A DNA stretch of 64,000 bases, taken from NCBI RefSeq assembly GCF_007567505.1, contig NZ_CP041783.1, positions 682,001 through 746,000 on the forward strand. The letters are read 5' to 3'. Shown here piece by piece: positions 9,734 to 16,293 of the stretch. The translations under genes and the position numbers were made by a program. This DNA comes from Shewanella donghaensis (GTDB lineage Bacteria; Pseudomonadota; Gammaproteobacteria; Enterobacterales; Shewanellaceae). A model generated the notes under the pieces. The model did no database searches. It was given only the letters and a program-made list of their open reading frames with translations, and had not been told where the DNA came from. How positions within the stretch are numbered: position 1 is the first letter of the stretch; each line of letters begins with the position of its first letter.

Positions 9734-10009
9734 CTACTTGGTTAGCTTTGAGAAACTTTGCCCATAACGTTTAAGCTCAAGCCCACCAAAGTTATTGATA
9801 ATGAAACTTGAACTATCAATTTGATATTCACCGGCTTCATAAAGTTTATTAGGATCTTCTATTTGCAGTTTCATTTGAACTGGGAATTTTCCACCAAGAT
9901 ATGCGTAAGCAGTTTGTTCATGAAATGTTCTCCCAGGCTTACCATCCTTTGGTGGCATTGTTCGGCTTATTACTTGAATATCTTCTTGAAATACTTCAAT
10001 TTTAAGCAT
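9734..10009 (-). CDS. Small phage protein, RstB-like (putative ssDNA-binding)
   Basis: A 91-residue protein directly downstream of the replication initiator. The ATG at 10009 has an AGGA Shine-Dalgarno eight bases upstream and lies 11 bp after the initiator stop; the longer frame would run back into that gene. Position and size suggest the small ssDNA-binding or integration-accessory protein (RstB or pV type) that follows the initiator in filamentous phages. I recognise it mainly from context, not from a diagnostic motif. The copy in satellite 2 differs by one visible residue (KRYGQ versus KRFGQ). Confidence 0.65.
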   Translation of the reverse strand: MLKIEVFQEDIQVISRTMPPKDGKPGRTFHEQTAYAYLGGKFPVQMKLQIEDPNKLYEAGEYQIDSSSFIINNFGGLELKRYGQSFSKLTK

Positions 10010-10020
10010 GCTAATAATTC

Positions 10021-11163
10021 CTATGCGTATGCTTTGAAAGGCAAAATGTTTGACTTGGCCACTACAGGCATTTGATACCAATCAGGTATTGATAAAGCTT
10101 TAACTTCAATAACTTCTGAGCGCTTTAGTGTTGGGCACATTCTACTAACATCAAATTTTTGCCCTATATCTATCCCAATGTTTTTCAACCTTGCTTTATG
10201 CTGATAAAATTGTGACTCAGATAAAATCTCTCTTAAGTCTGAACCGTGTTGCCATAATGAAAAGTAAGACATTGTAGTGTTCGCTTGCCTTAAAGTTTTA
10301 ACAGCACCAACAGTTAGTAATTGATGTGCAATTGATTGATGTTCATCATGGGATATTTGAATGGCATTCATGGCTGTCTCGATATCTTTTAAGTAAGGTT
10401 GAAAGTCAGTTTCAGTTACGCGCCCGTAAAATTGTAAGTTATGGCGTTTTATCATTATTTGTCGGAGGCTATGTTCCTCACGTACAACACCTTTTTCTTG
10501 GCAGTATTCAATTAGGCTTTGTATGTATTTCAATCGGTCATCAGAAATAATATCTTTTTTCCGTTGGTCTTTTTTTAAGTGTTTAATCAGCTCAGCTGCT
10601 TTGTTATAGAGTTTGGTCATTAACCAAGTTGAAGCTTCCCCCCAGTTGCAAGTGTTTCCATCAGGATAAAGTTTAGGTTTTCGCGCTCGCCCAATTTGCA
10701 TTGATGACAAACCACGGATAAAAGATTGCTCTTTGCCCTTTCCTACTTGATGGTTGATAGTCCAGTCGATAGCGGTAATTTCAGCTCCATTTCCGACAAG
10801 TTGGGCTGTCTTTCCATTTGGTGATTGACGGTATTGGATATGAGTATTTTTGGTGAACGGTGGCAAGTTATAACGAGCAAGAACATTATTAAAAATGGCT
10901 ACACACTCATCTAGTGTCTGTAATCCAAATAGATTATCCATGCGTTGCCAACGCGATGGATTTCCTTCTACCCTAACCCTTGTTCCATCACAACGAATTG
11001 TTAGCTTTGTACTAAATGAACCTTCTAAAATCTTTTGGTTAACTGATGGTGGTAAATGTTCGCCTGTTTCCAGTTCGATTCGCTCAATCACATGCTGTCC
11101 GACAAGCGGTAAAGAGCCTGTAGGATGGTCTTGTTGCATGAATAAACGGTCGATGAAAAACAA
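10021..11163 (-). CDS. Phage replication initiation protein, RstA / pII-X family
   Basis: A 380-residue protein resembling the filamentous-phage replication initiators (RstA of CTX phage, gene II/X family) that nick the plus-strand origin for rolling-circle replication. Family-like features are the early FFIDRLFMQQDH segment, the central GNGAEITAIDWT stretch and a WLMTKLYNKAAEL block in which the tyrosine would be the nicking residue. The start is a TTG at 11163 with CAGGG upstream; an ATG eight codons in is possible. It is transcribed divergently from the repressor, as in CTX phage, across an operator region. Confidence 0.82.
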   Translation of the reverse strand: MFFIDRLFMQQDHPTGSLPLVGQHVIERIELETGEHLPPSVNQKILEGSFSTKLTIRCDGTRVRVEGNPSRWQRMDNLFGLQTLDECVAIFNNVLARYNLPPFTKNTHIQYRQSPNGKTAQLVGNGAEITAIDWTINHQVGKGKEQSFIRGLSSMQIGRARKPKLYPDGNTCNWGEASTWLMTKLYNKAAELIKHLKKDQRKKDIISDDRLKYIQSLIEYCQEKGVVREEHSLRQIMIKRHNLQFYGRVTETDFQPYLKDIETAMNAIQISHDEHQSIAHQLLTVGAVKTLRQANTTMSYFSLWQHGSDLREILSESQFYQHKARLKNIGIDIGQKFDVSRMCPTLKRSEVIEVKALSIPDWYQMPVVAKSNILPFKAYA

Positions 11164-11180
11164 GCTGATAAAACCCTGTC

Positions 11181-11285
11181 AAGTACATTTATATACACCT
11201 TACGCTCTATTTAAATGTACTTCAACGGGTAGGTACAAAAATGTAATGTTATAGTTACTTTATTATGTACTTAACTGGGGTTAAT
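11181..11285. promoter_or_regulatory. Divergent control region with repressor-operator repeats
   Basis: AAGTACATTTA (11181-11191) and TAAATGTACTT (11212-11222) are an exact inverted pair. Further GTAC-centred copies lie at 11232-11237 (GGTACA) and 11264-11272 (TATGTACTT), so the repressor's own start is covered as well. The layout matches the multi-operator region between rstR and rstA in CTX phage. On the minus strand TTGAAG and TAAGGT are spaced 17 bp apart inside the repeats, a plausible promoter for the replication gene. Confidence 0.65.
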
Positions 11286-11672
11286 ATGCTTAAAGATGTA
11301 CTTAAAGATGCTCGTAATCGTAAAGGGCTCAAACAAGAAGATGTAGCCAATTCTATTAAGGTTGCTAAGCAAACCTATTTAAAATGGGAAAACGGCACGA
11401 CAGAACCTAAGGCTTCTCAAGTAATGGCCCTAAGTCATGTTTTAGATATTACTCCCAATGAAATCTGCAGTGGTCGACTGAATAAACGTTATTCTCTTGA
11501 AGAATTTATTTATCAGTTAATGACACATCAAGCTAGAGGTGAAATGGAAACCTTAAAAGCTTGGGAGCACGTACCCGATCACGAAATATATTTTCAAGAG
11601 TTGAGTAATCCAACACGTGAAGAAGATGATGAATCAGTTTATGTAAGTAGGCTGATTCATCATAAAGATTGA
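11286..11672 (+). CDS. XRE-family repressor, RstR-like
   Basis: A 128-residue protein with an N-terminal Cro/CI helix-turn-helix (about residues 5-60; LKQEDVANSIKVAKQTYLKW) and an acidic C-terminal part. The ATG at 11286 is preceded by GGGG at good spacing; an in-frame ATG at 11265 lies inside the operator repeats and is less likely. Divergence from the replication initiator and the GTAC repeats between them give it the role of the RstR immunity repressor. The product is identical to the repressor of satellite 2, so both elements should share one immunity type. Confidence 0.82.
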   Translation: MLKDVLKDARNRKGLKQEDVANSIKVAKQTYLKWENGTTEPKASQVMALSHVLDITPNEICSGRLNKRYSLEEFIYQLMTHQARGEMETLKAWEHVPDHEIYFQELSNPTREEDDESVYVSRLIHHKD

Positions 11673-11855
11673 TAAGTGATTGCGGAAGGAAAATTCCGGA
11701 ATTCCGGAGTTAGTTTGGGTGTAACAGGAACCCAAACAGTTTAACGTCGATTTCAATCGGGGGCGCTTCGCTTGCTTCCCCCTCAATCAATCTCTAAATA
11801 CGAAGCAAAAAGTCTCATTTTGAGACTAGAGTCCACTGTTATAGTATGTGGACTC

Positions 11856-12095
11856 ATCGATAAATCCCCTGCTTGTTCACTTCAGCGCCTAAGGCGCTTT
11901 CGTTCCTTCGCAAGGTCAAAAAGTCGCAAGTGTGAAATAAAGTCAGTATTAATGGTACAGCACTTTAATTCTGACCTCAGAATCCAGTTTGCCCACTCAC
12001 GGGGCAAGCTGGTTTCTTCATCCTGAACGGTGTGAAAATGTTGTGAAGTTGATTGTTGTAAACAACGATAGTGATATTGGAACATGCGAAGTAAT
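11856..12095. other. Cargo slot A of satellite 1, no convincing gene
   Basis: Sequence identity with satellite 2 stops at 11855 and resumes at about 12096. The 240 bp between have no credible coding frame: the ORFs on both strands have biased low-complexity translations. A short hairpin AGCGCC-TAA-GGCGCT lies near 11884. It may be an empty or decayed version of the slot that holds the DUF3892 gene in satellite 2. Confidence 0.5.
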
Positions 12096-12185
12096 AAAAG
12101 GCGGCTTGGCAGGGAGAGAGCTCGGGACAAAAAGCGCCCCTACAAGAGCGCTTAGCATTAAGGGACAAGTCCCTTAAAAATCCCT
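12096..12185. other. Conserved double-hairpin block of satellite 1
   Basis: This block is about 90% identical to 15607-15696 although the DNA on both sides is unrelated. It contains AAGCGC (12132) pairing with GCGCTT (12148), and a strong stem TTAAGGGAC-AA-GTCCCTTAA at 12158-12177. Structured non-coding DNA of this kind is typical of filamentous-phage origins. It might instead be a terminator or recombination border; the function is inference. Confidence 0.5.
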
Positions 12186-12275
12186 AGTGCTTATTTGTGA
12201 TCACAATTATATTTCGATAATTAACTGAAATTTATTAAAAAAATGACTAAGCCCCCTTTTTTTTGTATAAAAAAC

Positions 12276-12320
12276 CCCCATATCTATATTGAGACTAATA
12301 ATGATATGGGGAATTTATAA
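12276..12320 (+). promoter_or_regulatory. Leader hairpin that covers the Shine-Dalgarno of the cargo gene
   Basis: CCCCATATC (12276-12284) is the exact complement of GATATGGGG (12303-12311) with an 18-base loop. The right arm carries the GG(GG)AA Shine-Dalgarno of the gene starting at 12321. Folding of the transcript would hide the ribosome site, which could keep expression low until the structure is opened. Confidence 0.5.
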
Positions 12321-12851
12321 ATGGCTTTAAACTTTGAAAACCTTGATGCTGAAACACGACAATTTATGCGTGAAGAAATAAATTTAGATTTTGAAAATGC
12401 AAAAGTTTATTACAGTAGATTTTTGAAAGAAGGATTAAATGACCAATGGGACGAATTACTGTTATCTGCAGTTGAACATCATGATGACAACTGGTTAGAA
12501 AGAGAAATTGAAACAAATCACATGCTTGTTCAGAGTTACCAAAAGAAAAAACCTAAAGGTGGATTTACAATAGCCAAAGTTCCACACACTGCTGCTCAGA
12601 CATTATCTGAAGGTGAGTTTAATCGTTTTTATTGCAGAGGGTTGTGTGCAAGAGCGATATCTGAAAACAAAAATGTTCAAGTTTACCGTGCTAAATCTGT
12701 ATCAAATGCACGCAGTGCTTCTGAAGCTATGATCGGAACGGTTGTATCACCAATTGCATTACTAGAAGATTTACGTATAAATATCGGTGTAGATACAGCT
12801 CTTGGCTTACCTGCAGGGCCTAATTCAGGATTAACAATTAAACTAGTTTAA
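12321..12851 (+). CDS. Unrecognised cargo protein of satellite 1 (176 aa)
   Basis: I do not recognise this family. The N-terminal half is acidic and helical (NFENLDAETRQFMREEIN). The C-terminal half is compact, with a FYCRGLCARAI motif, a VYRAKSV stretch, and a glycine-rich end LGLPAGPNSGLTIKL. No signal peptide or TM helix is visible, so it is probably cytosolic. The start has a GGGGAA Shine-Dalgarno seven bases upstream. It fills slot B, where satellite 2 has an unrelated gene, and is the only cargo gene here read in the same direction as the repressor. Accessory genes in satellites often protect the host or interfere with helper phage; that is only a possibility. Confidence 0.75.
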   Translation: MALNFENLDAETRQFMREEINLDFENAKVYYSRFLKEGLNDQWDELLLSAVEHHDDNWLEREIETNHMLVQSYQKKKPKGGFTIAKVPHTAAQTLSEGEFNRFYCRGLCARAISENKNVQVYRAKSVSNARSASEAMIGTVVSPIALLEDLRINIGVDTALGLPAGPNSGLTIKLV

Positions 12852-12854
12852 AGT

Positions 12855-12969
12855 TAACTTCGCACAATGTGAATTATGCAAAACTTAGCCCTATTCAGGG
12901 CTATTTTTTTGGCTGGGATTCTACTAAAAAAAGCAGTTCTACATAATTCTAGGATATTGTGCGTAGTTA
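12855..12969. other. attP-type folded site, satellite 1/2 junction
   Basis: CGCACAAT-GT-GAATTATG (12861-12878) faces CATAATTC-TAGGAT-ATTGTGCG (12942-12963). The two 8-base arms pair exactly on each side of unequal centres (2 versus 6 bases), and TAACT/AGTTA extends the outer stem after one mismatch. Folded as single-stranded DNA this gives a Xer-like recombination site with an asymmetric bulge, like attP(+) of CTX phage. The loop of about 63 bases carries the cargo terminator. Confidence 0.72.
12886..12910 (+). terminator. Terminator of the slot-B cargo gene, inside the attP loop
   Basis: TAGCCCT-ATTC-AGGGCTA is followed by seven T residues, 35 bp after the cargo stop codon. It also blocks read-through from satellite 1 into satellite 2. 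Confidence 0.85.
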
Positions 12970-13137
12970 TATGTAGTTAGGTATATTGACGTTTATTGGC
13001 TGCAATCATAAGCTGACAACCTGAATTATTGGCATCTCAGTATGGTTTTAGATGTTCTTTGTTTTAATGGCTGTTTATCTAGGTTAAATGCTTTCGAGTG
13101 CTTAAATTAATTCAGCCAGTAATACGTCGCTACATAT

Positions 13138-13413
13138 CTACTTGGTTAGCTTTGAGAAACTTTGCCCAAAACGTTTAAGCTCAAGCCCACCAAAGTTATT
13201 GATAATGAAACTTGAACTATCAATTTGATATTCACCGGCTTCATAAAGTTTATTAGGATCTTCTATTTGCAGTTTCATTTGAACTGGGAATTTTCCACCA
13301 AGATATGCGTAAGCAGTTTGTTCATGAAATGTTCTCCCAGGCTTACCATCCTTTGGTGGCATTGTTCGGCTTATTACTTGAATATCTTCTTGAAATACTT
13401 CAATTTTAAGCAT
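13138..13413 (-). CDS. Small phage protein, RstB-like, second copy
   Basis: The 91-residue copy of the gene at 9734-10009, with the same ATG and AGGA ribosome site, 11 bp after the replication gene. A tyrosine in the late KRYGQ motif is phenylalanine here. The function is inferred from position, as for the first copy. Confidence 0.65.
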   Translation of the reverse strand: MLKIEVFQEDIQVISRTMPPKDGKPGRTFHEQTAYAYLGGKFPVQMKLQIEDPNKLYEAGEYQIDSSSFIINNFGGLELKRFGQSFSKLTK

Positions 13414-13424
13414 GCTAATAATTC

Positions 13425-14567
13425 CTATGCGTATGCTTTGAAAGGCAAAATGTTTGACTTGGCCACTACTGGCATTTGATACCAATCAGGTATTGATAAA
13501 GCTTTAACTTCAATAACTTCTGAGCGCTTTAGTGTTGGGCACATTCTACTAACATCAAATTTTTGCCCTATATCTATCCCAATGTTTTTCAACCTTGCTT
13601 TATGCTGATAAAATTGTGACTCAGATAAAATCTCTCTTAAGTCTGAACCGTGTTGCCATAATGAAAAGTAAGACATTGTAGTGTTCGCTTGCCTTAAAGT
13701 TTTAACAGCACCAACAGTTAGTAATTGATGTGCAATTGATTGATGTTCATCATGGGATATTTGAATGGCATTCATGGCTGTCTCGATATCTTTTAAGTAA
13801 GGTTGAAAGTCAGTTTCAGTTACGCGCCCGTAAAATTGTAAGTTATGGCGTTTTATCATTATTTGTCGGAGGCTATGTTCCTCACGTACAACACCTTTTT
13901 CTTGGCAGTATTCAATTAGGCTTTGTATATATTTCAATCGGTCATCAGAAATAATATCTTTTTTCCGTTGGTCTTTTTTTAAGTGTTTAATCAGCTCAGC
14001 TGCTTTGTTATAGAGTTTGGTCATTAACCAAGTTGAAGCTTCCCCCCAGTTGCAAGTGTTTCCATCAGGATAAAGTTTAGGTTTTCGCGCTCGCCCAATT
14101 TGCATTGATGACAAACCACGGATAAAAGATTGCTCTTTGCCCTTTCCTACTTGATGGTTGATAGTCCAGTCGATAGCGGTAATTTCAGCTCCATTTCCGA
14201 CAAGTTGGGCTGTCTTTCCATTTGGTGATTGACGGTATTGGATATGAGTATTTTTGGTGAACGGTGGCAAGTTATAACGAGCAAGAACATTATTAAAAAT
14301 GGCTACACACTCATCTAGTGTCTGTAATCCAAATAGATTATCCATGCGTTGCCAACGCGATGGATTTCCTTCTACCCTAACCCTTGTTCCATCACAACGA
14401 ATTGTTAGCTTTGTACTAAATGAACCTTCTAAAATCTTTTGGTTAACTGATGGTGGTAAATGTTCGCCTGTTTCCAGTTCGATTCGCTCAATCACATGCT
14501 GTCCGACAAGCGGTAAAGAGCCTGTAGGATGGTCTTGTTGCATGAATAAACGGTCGATGAAAAACAA
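13425..14567 (-). CDS. Phage replication initiation protein, RstA / pII-X family, second copy
   Basis: Its 380-residue product is identical to that of the first copy (10021-11163); the few base changes are silent. Having two intact initiators argues that both satellites are still able to replicate and that the duplication or re-integration is recent. It has the same TTG start at 14567 and diverges from the second repressor. Confidence 0.82.
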   Translation of the reverse strand: MFFIDRLFMQQDHPTGSLPLVGQHVIERIELETGEHLPPSVNQKILEGSFSTKLTIRCDGTRVRVEGNPSRWQRMDNLFGLQTLDECVAIFNNVLARYNLPPFTKNTHIQYRQSPNGKTAQLVGNGAEITAIDWTINHQVGKGKEQSFIRGLSSMQIGRARKPKLYPDGNTCNWGEASTWLMTKLYNKAAELIKHLKKDQRKKDIISDDRLKYIQSLIEYCQEKGVVREEHSLRQIMIKRHNLQFYGRVTETDFQPYLKDIETAMNAIQISHDEHQSIAHQLLTVGAVKTLRQANTTMSYFSLWQHGSDLREILSESQFYQHKARLKNIGIDIGQKFDVSRMCPTLKRSEVIEVKALSIPDWYQMPVVAKSNILPFKAYA

Positions 14568-14584
14568 GCTGATAAAACCCTGTC

Positions 14585-14689
14585 AAGTACATTTATATAC
14601 ACTTTACGCTCTATTTAAATGTACTTCAGCGGGTAGGTACAAAAATGTAATGTTATAGTTACTTTATTATGTACTTAACTGGGGTTAAT
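14585..14689. promoter_or_regulatory. Divergent operator region, second copy
   Basis: The GTAC inverted repeats match those at 11181-11285 (AAGTACATTTA at 14585, TAAATGTACTT at 14616). Two base changes (ACACTTTA, TTCAGCGG) fall between the repeats and leave the half-sites intact, so both elements should answer to the same repressor. Confidence 0.62.
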
Positions 14690-15076
14690 ATGCTTAAAGA
14701 TGTACTTAAAGATGCTCGTAATCGTAAAGGGCTCAAACAAGAAGATGTAGCCAATTCTATTAAGGTTGCTAAGCAAACCTATTTAAAATGGGAAAACGGC
14801 ACGACAGAACCTAAGGCTTCTCAAGTAATGGCCCTAAGTCATGTTTTAGATATTACTCCCAATGAAATCTGCAGTGGTCGACTGAATAAACGTTATTCTC
14901 TTGAAGAATTTATTTATCAGTTAATGACACATCAAGCTAGAGGTGAAATGGAAACCTTAAAAGCTTGGGAGCACGTACCCGATCACGAAATATATTTTCA
15001 AGAGTTGAGTAATCCAACACGTGAAGAAGATGATGAATCAGTTTATGTAAGTAGGCTGATTCATCATAAAGATTGA
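14690..15076 (+). CDS. XRE-family repressor, RstR-like, second copy
   Basis: The 128-residue product is identical to the repressor of satellite 1, with the same GGGG ribosome site and start. In CTX-type phages an element carrying the same repressor is normally excluded from a lysogen. The twin repressors therefore raise the question of how two elements with different cargo came to sit together. Confidence 0.82.
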   Translation: MLKDVLKDARNRKGLKQEDVANSIKVAKQTYLKWENGTTEPKASQVMALSHVLDITPNEICSGRLNKRYSLEEFIYQLMTHQARGEMETLKAWEHVPDHEIYFQELSNPTREEDDESVYVSRLIHHKD

Positions 15077-15268
15077 TAAGTGATTGCGGAAGGAAAATTC
15101 CGGAATTCCGGAGTTAGTTTGGGTGTAACAGGAACCCAAACAGTTTAAGTCGATTTCAATCGGGGGCGCTTCGCTTGCTTCCCTCTCAATCAATCTCTAA
15201 ATACGAAGCAAAAAGTCTCATTTTGAGACTAGAGTCCACTGTTAAAGTATGTGGACTCTATCCATTAT

Positions 15269-15481
15269 CTACCCAAGATTATTATTTATAGTAGCGTCAG
15301 GGTTTGTTGCGGCATATTTAACACCATCTCTTTCTCTTACATGATAATTGGAATATTCACCTTTCTCTATACGACTAATAAATTGCTTATCAGTCATGTT
15401 GCGGTTTAATCTATTATCATGAAACTTGATGTTTTTTCCTGTCTTGCTTTCAGCTATAACTTTAACTCTCTTATTTCCCAT
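15269..15481 (-). CDS. DUF3892-like small cargo protein (70 aa)
   Basis: A basic 70-residue protein with the layout of DUF3892 proteins: an N-terminal beta strand (VKVIAE), a central QFISRIEKGEYSNYHV, and a terminal NPDATINNNLG. The family's function is not known to me. The ATG has a GAGGT ribosome site six bases upstream. It lies in slot A of satellite 2 and is read towards the repressor. A TATAAT-like -10 near 15526-15531 overlaps a GTACAT element identical to the repressor half-site, so it may be co-regulated with phage replication. Confidence 0.65.
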   Translation of the reverse strand: MGNKRVKVIAESKTGKNIKFHDNRLNRNMTDKQFISRIEKGEYSNYHVRERDGVKYAATNPDATINNNLG

Positions 15482-15518
15482 AAGTGACCTCTTGTAAGTT
15501 GATGAATATAATATAGAA

Positions 15519-15531
15519 CAAGTACATTATA
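15519..15531. promoter_or_regulatory. Repressor half-site-like element in the cargo promoter
   Basis: CAAGTACATTATA differs from the operator arm CAAGTACATTTATA at 14584 only by one missing T. It overlaps a TATAAT hexamer on the minus strand about 45 bp upstream of the DUF3892-like gene. Confidence 0.45.
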
Positions 15532-15606
15532 CTGGATAAAAACACAGCTTACAACTGGTACAACCAGAGTTAAATAATAGCCTATTTGTATCTGGTCAAC
15601 ATAAAG

Positions 15607-15696
15607 AAAAGCGGCTTAGCAGTGAGTAGGCTCGGGGCAAAAAAGCGCCCCTACAAAAGCGCTTGGCATTAAGGGACAAGTCCCTTAAAAATCCCT
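15607..15696. other. Conserved double-hairpin block of satellite 2
   Basis: The counterpart of 12096-12185, with the same AAGCGC/GCGCTT pair and the same TTAAGGGAC-AA-GTCCCTTAA stem (15669-15688), although cargo on both sides has been exchanged. It separates slot A from slot B and reaches to the stop codon of the slot-B gene. Confidence 0.5.
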
Positions 15697-16133
15697 TAGC
15701 TTGGTATAGGTAATCGCATTAAAGGCATCGGTATCTCGAGATAGTGTGCGACAGCATAGATTGACATAATGGCTAGGCCAACAAATATAGTTGTTAATGT
15801 TCTATAAAATAGGTTTCTTCTGTGTGCTCTTGTCTCTGACCGCTCAATAGTATTAGTTTCGTCACATATAGTCTCATACCTATTTCTTGCAAAATTATAA
15901 GTACTACTTAGGTGTCTATACCTATTTGAAACAGAGTTATTGGGTTTATCTAAAAGCTCTAATACTTGTGGATGTTCACGGTTTTTTGAAAGGTTCAGCA
16001 TTTCTGTCACCAAAAGCTTAATTTCACTTTCAAATTTATCTTTACTCAATGGAGGTTGTGATGGTTTTTTAAATTCTTTTAATTTAGTGACAATATCTTT
16101 TGTCACTCGCTGCTGATCAGTAGGATTTGTCAT
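15696..16133 (-). CDS. Unrecognised C-tail membrane-anchored cargo protein
   Basis: A protein of 145 residues if it begins at the ATG at 16133 (MTNPTDQQ). The frame extends upstream to 16190, but that part overlaps the attP stem. The body is charged and helical; one hydrophobic helix near the C-terminus (TIFVGLAIMSIYAVAHYL) leaves a short tail, so it should be anchored in the inner membrane with most of it in the cytoplasm. I recognise no domain. It occupies slot B, replacing the 176-residue protein of satellite 1, and is read in the opposite direction. Confidence 0.6.
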   Translation of the reverse strand: MTNPTDQQRVTKDIVTKLKEFKKPSQPPLSKDKFESEIKLLVTEMLNLSKNREHPQVLELLDKPNNSVSNRYRHLSSTYNFARNRYETICDETNTIERSETRAHRRNLFYRTLTTIFVGLAIMSIYAVAHYLEIPMPLMRLPIPS

Positions 16134-16178
16134 AGATTTAATTAGAATAAAATTATCTATATAAAATAACAGATTATA

Positions 16179-16293
16179 AACTTCGCACAATGTGAATTAT
16201 GCAAAACTTAGCCCTATTCAGGGCTATTTTTTTGGCTGGGATTCTACTAAAAAAAGCAGTTCTACATAATTCTATGTCTATTGTGCGTAGTTA
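16179..16293. other. attP-type folded site at the right end of satellite 2
   Basis: The arms CGCACAAT (16184), GAATTATG (16194), CATAATTC (16265) and ATTGTGCG (16280) repeat the first site, with the loop sequence identical. The centre next to the XerC arm is TATGTCT (16273-16279) instead of TAGGAT, so the two attachment sites differ precisely in the strand-exchange centre. Confidence 0.68.
16209..16233 (+). terminator. Terminator inside the second attP loop
   Basis: TAGCCCT-ATTC-AGGGCTA plus seven T, identical to 12886-12910. Here no plus-strand cargo gene precedes it, so it is kept although its original purpose is gone. Confidence 0.78.

Larger units (their letters stand above)
9553..12956. 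mobile_element. Satellite 1: RS1-like filamentous-phage satellite integrated at dif
   Basis: The 3404-bp element runs from the XerC arm after the dif centre to the base before the next identical XerC arm. Content in order: conserved left-end block, rstB-like and rstA-like genes (minus), divergent rstR-like repressor, cargo slot A, conserved hairpin block, cargo slot B, attP hairpin. The early module has the organisation of the RS2/RS1 region of CTX phage. No coat, minor coat, Zot-like or own integrase gene is present, so it should need a helper inovirus for packaging and host XerCD for integration. Confidence 0.8.
12957..16280. mobile_element. Satellite 2: second RS1-like element in tandem
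   Basis: The 3324-bp element is in direct orientation after satellite 1. From 12957 to 15258 it matches satellite 1 with only about eight differences noticed by eye (for example 13167, 13930 and a one-base deletion near 15148). It then carries different cargo in both slots. It lacks virion genes too. Direct tandem copies separated by attachment sites are the state known for CTX and RS1 prophages and would allow rolling-circle excision across the junction. Confidence 0.8.

Noticed and set aside
10326..11254. Plus-strand ORFs of 74 and 119 codons inside the replication gene (also at 13730 and 14299).
   Set aside because: They are antisense to a clearly coding, conserved initiator gene and have no independent support.
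11772..12177. Several overlapping ORFs on both strands in slot A and the conserved block of satellite 1 (60-84 codons each).
   Set aside because: They cross the boundary between non-homologous and conserved DNA, have odd composition and no ribosome sites, and the conserved part is better explained by hairpins.
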